DNA of 25,386 nt from Patescibacteria group bacterium. Lineage in GTDB: Bacteria; Patescibacteriota; Microgenomatia; Levybacterales; UBA12049. The DNA is taken from contig JAUPUR010000036.1 of assembly GCA_030917445.1 (NCBI GenBank), forward strand, positions 1 through 25,386, written 5' to 3'. Position 1 is the first letter of the stretch. Every line of letters starts with the position of its first letter. Below the pieces are notes generated by a model. The model was not told the DNA's origin. It ran no database searches and saw only the letters and a program-made list of their open reading frames with translations. Of this stretch, positions 22,815-25,386 are shown piece by piece. Both the position numbers and the translations under genes were made by a program.

Positions 22815-23825
22815 ATGGCGATGTTACTTGGTCTCACAATCTTTTCGTTTTTCTTTACGATTATTCTTCTTATTCCTTTTATTGATTTCCTTTACAAAAT
22901 AAAACTCCGTAGACAACATCAAGTGACAAAAGACATGTTCAATCAGCACACACCACTCTTTGATAAATTTCATACATGGAAAGTTGGTACACCAATTGGC
23001 GGCGGTATTCTTATTATCTTCCTTACCTCAATCATTACTATGTGGGCATATGGAATTCTATCTATTCCAGTCAAACCCTGGGAGCTTTTTGTTATCTTCT
23101 TCTCTTTCATCAGTTTTGGTCTTCTCGGTCTTTATGACGATGCAAAAAAACTAACTGTCGTTAAAGCTGAAAGCTTTTTTGGATTGAGATTTAGGCATAA
23201 ATTTATTATTCAGTGGATCTTAGCACTGGTTATTGCTACTGTTTTTTACACGGAACTTGGGTATTCTTTCCTCTATATTCATGGGATAGGACTTATTAGT
23301 ATTGGAGCTCTTTTTATTCCATTTGCTGCATTTGTTATTGTTTCATTCGTCAATGCAGTCAACATTGCAGATGGACTTGATGGTCTCGCAGGTGGTCTCT
23401 TGGTTATCTGTCTCGTCGCATTTCTTGCAATCAATTCTCAGCAAATTGATCGATCACTTGGAGTCTTTATCTCAGTCCTTCTTGGATCAGTACTCGCCTT
23501 TTTATATTTCAATATTTATAAAGCTCGTATTTGGTTGGGTGATGTCGGAGCACTCTCTCTTGGCGCAGCGCTTGCAGTTATTGGTCTTCTTACTGGTAAA
23601 ACTCTCACTCTTGCGATCATCGGAGGTGTCTTTGTTATCGAGATCGGATCTTCACTTCTTCAAATTTTGAGTAAAAAATATCTTCATAAAAGAATTCTTC
23701 CAGCAGCACCTTTTCATCTTTATCTTCAACATCGTGGATGGGAAGAACCAAAAATTGTGATGAGAGCATGGCTTATCGGTATGCTTTTTGGAATTCTTGG
23801 AGTATATTTAGCTTTTCTAACCTAA
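22815..23825 (+). CDS. mraY: Phospho-N-acetylmuramoyl-pentapeptide-transferase MraY
   Basis: A 336-aa polytopic membrane enzyme that makes lipid I from UDP-MurNAc-pentapeptide and undecaprenyl phosphate. Ten or so hydrophobic helices are visible. Motifs: GTPIGGGILI (58-67), the Asp pair YDDAKK (D108-D109), NAVNIADGLDGLAGG (180-194) and LGDVGALSLG (241-250). The final cytoplasmic motif, usually P-x-HHH-F-E, reads PFHLYLQHRGWEEPK: only H301 is left, followed by Leu and Tyr. Two further methionines near the start do not change the picture; the first is supported by the promoter spacing. ftsW starts 3 nt after the stop. Confidence 0.93.
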   Translation: MAMLLGLTIFSFFFTIILLIPFIDFLYKIKLRRQHQVTKDMFNQHTPLFDKFHTWKVGTPIGGGILIIFLTSIITMWAYGILSIPVKPWELFVIFFSFISFGLLGLYDDAKKLTVVKAESFFGLRFRHKFIIQWILALVIATVFYTELGYSFLYIHGIGLISIGALFIPFAAFVIVSFVNAVNIADGLDGLAGGLLVICLVAFLAINSQQIDRSLGVFISVLLGSVLAFLYFNIYKARIWLGDVGALSLGAALAVIGLLTGKTLTLAIIGGVFVIEIGSSLLQILSKKYLHKRILPAAPFHLYLQHRGWEEPKIVMRAWLIGMLFGILGVYLAFLT

Positions 23826-23828
23826 CTG

Positions 23829-24920
23829 ATGAGAACTGCTGCCCCATCAAAAAAACCTGATTTTATTCTACTTTTTGCTACACTTTCACTCGTTATTTTT
23901 GGACTATTCATGATCTATAATGCGTCCTCTGTTATTGCTTTTCGAGATTTTGCAGATAAGTACTACTATATAAAAGAACAGTCATTTAATGCAGTCCTTG
24001 GACTTATCGCGCTTATTTTCTTTTACTTTTTCGATTACAAAAGACTCTATACGCTTGCTCTTCCTATCCTATGTATGGCTATACTCCTGCTTATAGCAGT
24101 ATTTCTTCCTGGAGTGGGAGTCTATGCTCTTGGAGCGCATAGGTGGGTCAATGTTGGATTTACTGTTATCCAACCAGCTGAATTTGTCAAATTAAGTCTC
24201 GCTATTTATTTGTCTGCATGGTTTTCTACAAAAGAGAGAGGTAGATTTTTTGCCTTCAGTCTTCTTTTGGGACTAGTGCTTTTTCTGGTGATGCTACAAC
24301 CAGACATGGGAACTGCATCAATTATCCTTTTTGAAGCAATAGTACTTTATTTTCTTTCAGGTGCTAGTCTTTCACATTTTATGTTGATGATCCCTGCAGT
24401 GGGTGTCTTGGGAGCTCTTTTGATCCTTCTTGCACCTTATAGACTCGCGCGACTCACAGCCTTTCTCAAGACAGGTGACGGTTTTGAGAACACTTCTTAT
24501 CACGTCAAACAAATTCTTATAGCACTTGGTTCGGGTGGGCTCTTTGGAGTTGGCGCGGGGAACTCGTTACAAAAATATGCATATTTACCTGAGAATGTGA
24601 CTGACTCAATCTTTGCAATTATTGCGGAAGAGTTTGGATTTTTGGGATCAATTGTTTTTATACTTGTTATCTTTGTTGTGGTTTGGAGAGGGTTTTATAT
24701 TTCAGCGCATGCAAAAGATGCTTTTGGAAAGTTACTTGCAGCAGGAATAATTTCATTTCTTGGAGTTCAAGCAGCAATCAATCTCGCAGCGATGACAGCT
24801 CTCATTCCATTGACGGGTGTGCCGCTTCCATTTATCTCTTATGGAGGGTCAGCACTGCTTGTGGATCTGGCTGCGATCGGTATTCTTCTCAATATTTCCA
24901 AACAGTCACATGTGAGATAA
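23829..24920 (+). CDS. ftsW: SEDS-family peptidoglycan glycosyltransferase FtsW
   Basis: A 363-aa polytopic SEDS protein that polymerises lipid II at the septum together with FtsI. Signature segments are GAHRWVNVGFTVIQPAEFVK, QPDMGTASI, YLPENVTDSIFAIIAEEFGF (the essential periplasmic Asp is D259) and PLTGVPLPFISYGGSALL near the C-terminus. FtsW is preferred over RodA because of its place between mraY and murG and the matching ftsI in the same cluster. It has no promoter of its own and follows mraY by 3 nt. The end is short, without a long cytoplasmic tail. Confidence 0.93.
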   Translation: MRTAAPSKKPDFILLFATLSLVIFGLFMIYNASSVIAFRDFADKYYYIKEQSFNAVLGLIALIFFYFFDYKRLYTLALPILCMAILLLIAVFLPGVGVYALGAHRWVNVGFTVIQPAEFVKLSLAIYLSAWFSTKERGRFFAFSLLLGLVLFLVMLQPDMGTASIILFEAIVLYFLSGASLSHFMLMIPAVGVLGALLILLAPYRLARLTAFLKTGDGFENTSYHVKQILIALGSGGLFGVGAGNSLQKYAYLPENVTDSIFAIIAEEFGFLGSIVFILVIFVVVWRGFYISAHAKDAFGKLLAAGIISFLGVQAAINLAAMTALIPLTGVPLPFISYGGSALLVDLAAIGILLNISKQSHVR

Positions 24921-24926
24921 AAAGAG

Positions 24927-24932
24927 TATAAT
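24927..24932 (+). promoter_or_regulatory. -10 element (TATAAT) for leaderless murG
   Basis: A perfect TATAAT lies 6 nt after the ftsW stop and 6 nt before the murG ATG at 24939. The -35 position (AGTCAC) is poor. Confidence 0.5.
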
Positions 24933-24938
24933 AAAGTC

Positions 24939-25386
24939 ATGAAAATTGCTATTGTAGGTGGTCACCTTTCTCCCTCTCTTGCTGTTATTGACGCACTTCC
25001 AAAAGAGGCAGAGATCATCTTTATTGGAAGAAAAAACACCTTCGAGGGAGATTCTGCTGTGAGTCTTGAGTACAAAGTCATTACAGAGAGGGGAATACCA
25101 TTTTATTCTTTAAAGACAGGAAGACTTCAAAGATCATTTACCAAACATACATTTCCCTCACTTTTCAAATTGCCACAAGGTTATGTTGAGGCAGTCAAGA
25201 TTTTGAGAAGTGAGAAAGTTTCATGTGTCGTCTCTTTTGGAGGATATATTTCACTTCCCGTTGCCTTTGCAGCTCGTACTCTATCAATTCCTCTTATTAT
25301 TCATGAACAAACAATGCAGGCTGGTATGGCAAATAAAATTATTGGAAAGTTTGCACAAACAATCTGTCTCTCTTGGGAAAGTTCAC
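24939..25386 (+). CDS. murG: MurG, lipid II-forming N-acetylglucosaminyltransferase (5' part)
   Basis: The frame is open from ATG 24939 to the window edge (149 complete residues). It starts MKIAIVGGHLSPSLAVIDAL and continues with VVSFGGYISLPVAFAARTLS and IPLIIHEQTMQAGMANKII, which match the MurG N-terminal domain (GGY...P and HEQ...G...N). MurG adds GlcNAc to lipid I on the inner membrane face. The usual first glycine loop GGTGGH is reduced to IVGGH. The catalytic C-terminal donor domain lies outside the window. The start is set by a TATAAT 6 nt upstream. Confidence 0.9.
   Translation, partial: MKIAIVGGHLSPSLAVIDALPKEAEIIFIGRKNTFEGDSAVSLEYKVITERGIPFYSLKTGRLQRSFTKHTFPSLFKLPQGYVEAVKILRSEKVSCVVSFGGYISLPVAFAARTLSIPLIIHEQTMQAGMANKIIGKFAQTICLSWESS

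Noticed and set aside
22965..23670. Frames inside mraY on the same strand in another register
   Set aside because: Hydrophobic-rich shadow translations of a membrane protein gene; mraY itself has all catalytic motifs.

Overview
This 25.4 kb window is an AT-rich, very tightly packed bacterial chromosome segment. Gene content and protein style suggest a Candidate Phyla Radiation (Patescibacteria) genome, probably Microgenomates-like: short or domain-trimmed versions of universal proteins (RecO, MurE, GlmU), a DUF4012 membrane protein, and a division/cell-wall (dcw) cluster mixed with amino-sugar genes. This placement is inference from protein style; no 16S rRNA gene is present. UGA is read as a stop (first partial gene, ftsL), so the recoded UGA=Gly code of some CPR groups is not used. 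I saw no tRNA, rRNA, CRISPR array, insertion sequence or phage gene.

Layout. (1) 1-5236: end of a surface-polysaccharide locus with a partial unknown gene, three GT4 glycosyltransferases, a GDP-mannose pyrophosphorylase and a priming sugar-phosphate transferase. (2) 5280-10385: a DUF4012 membrane protein, recO, an alpha2-type glycyl-tRNA synthetase, an unrecognised 170-aa protein and a small membrane-anchored extracytoplasmic protein. (3) 10386-13873: a regulatory region followed by mraZ-rsmH-ftsL-ftsI. (4) 13874-14574, minus strand: a stand-alone tRNA-binding (MetRS beta-like) protein and a DUF192 protein. (5) 14618-17777: a YdjM-like membrane protein, murE, murC. (6) 17823-22764: murA, an uridylyltransferase-only GlmU, a GNAT acetyltransferase, a HAD hydrolase, glmS. 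(7) 22815-25386: mraY, ftsW and the start of murG, cut by the window edge.

How the genes work together. GlmS makes glucosamine-6-P and the GlmU-like protein makes UDP-GlcNAc. MurA commits UDP-GlcNAc to peptidoglycan, MurC and MurE add amino acids, MraY and MurG build lipid I and II, and FtsW plus FtsI polymerise and cross-link them at the septum. The GlmU acetyltransferase domain is absent, and the GNAT gene sits exactly where a replacement would be expected.

The strongest unexplained signal is transcriptional. At nine genes on both strands a -10 hexamer (TATAAT or close variant) ends exactly 6-7 nt before a start codon, which predicts leaderless mRNAs. At two of these genes, recO and the second glycosyltransferase, the -10 is built from the last Val codon plus stop of the upstream gene (GTA-TAA-T). 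The rule splits the apparently continuous gene run into short units and corrects two start codons (murA, DUF192). The mraZ region also has a three-copy 10-bp operator (GTAGTGA), a dyad over the -35, and a possible 5'-UTR hairpin that uses the third operator copy. No intrinsic terminator was found anywhere.
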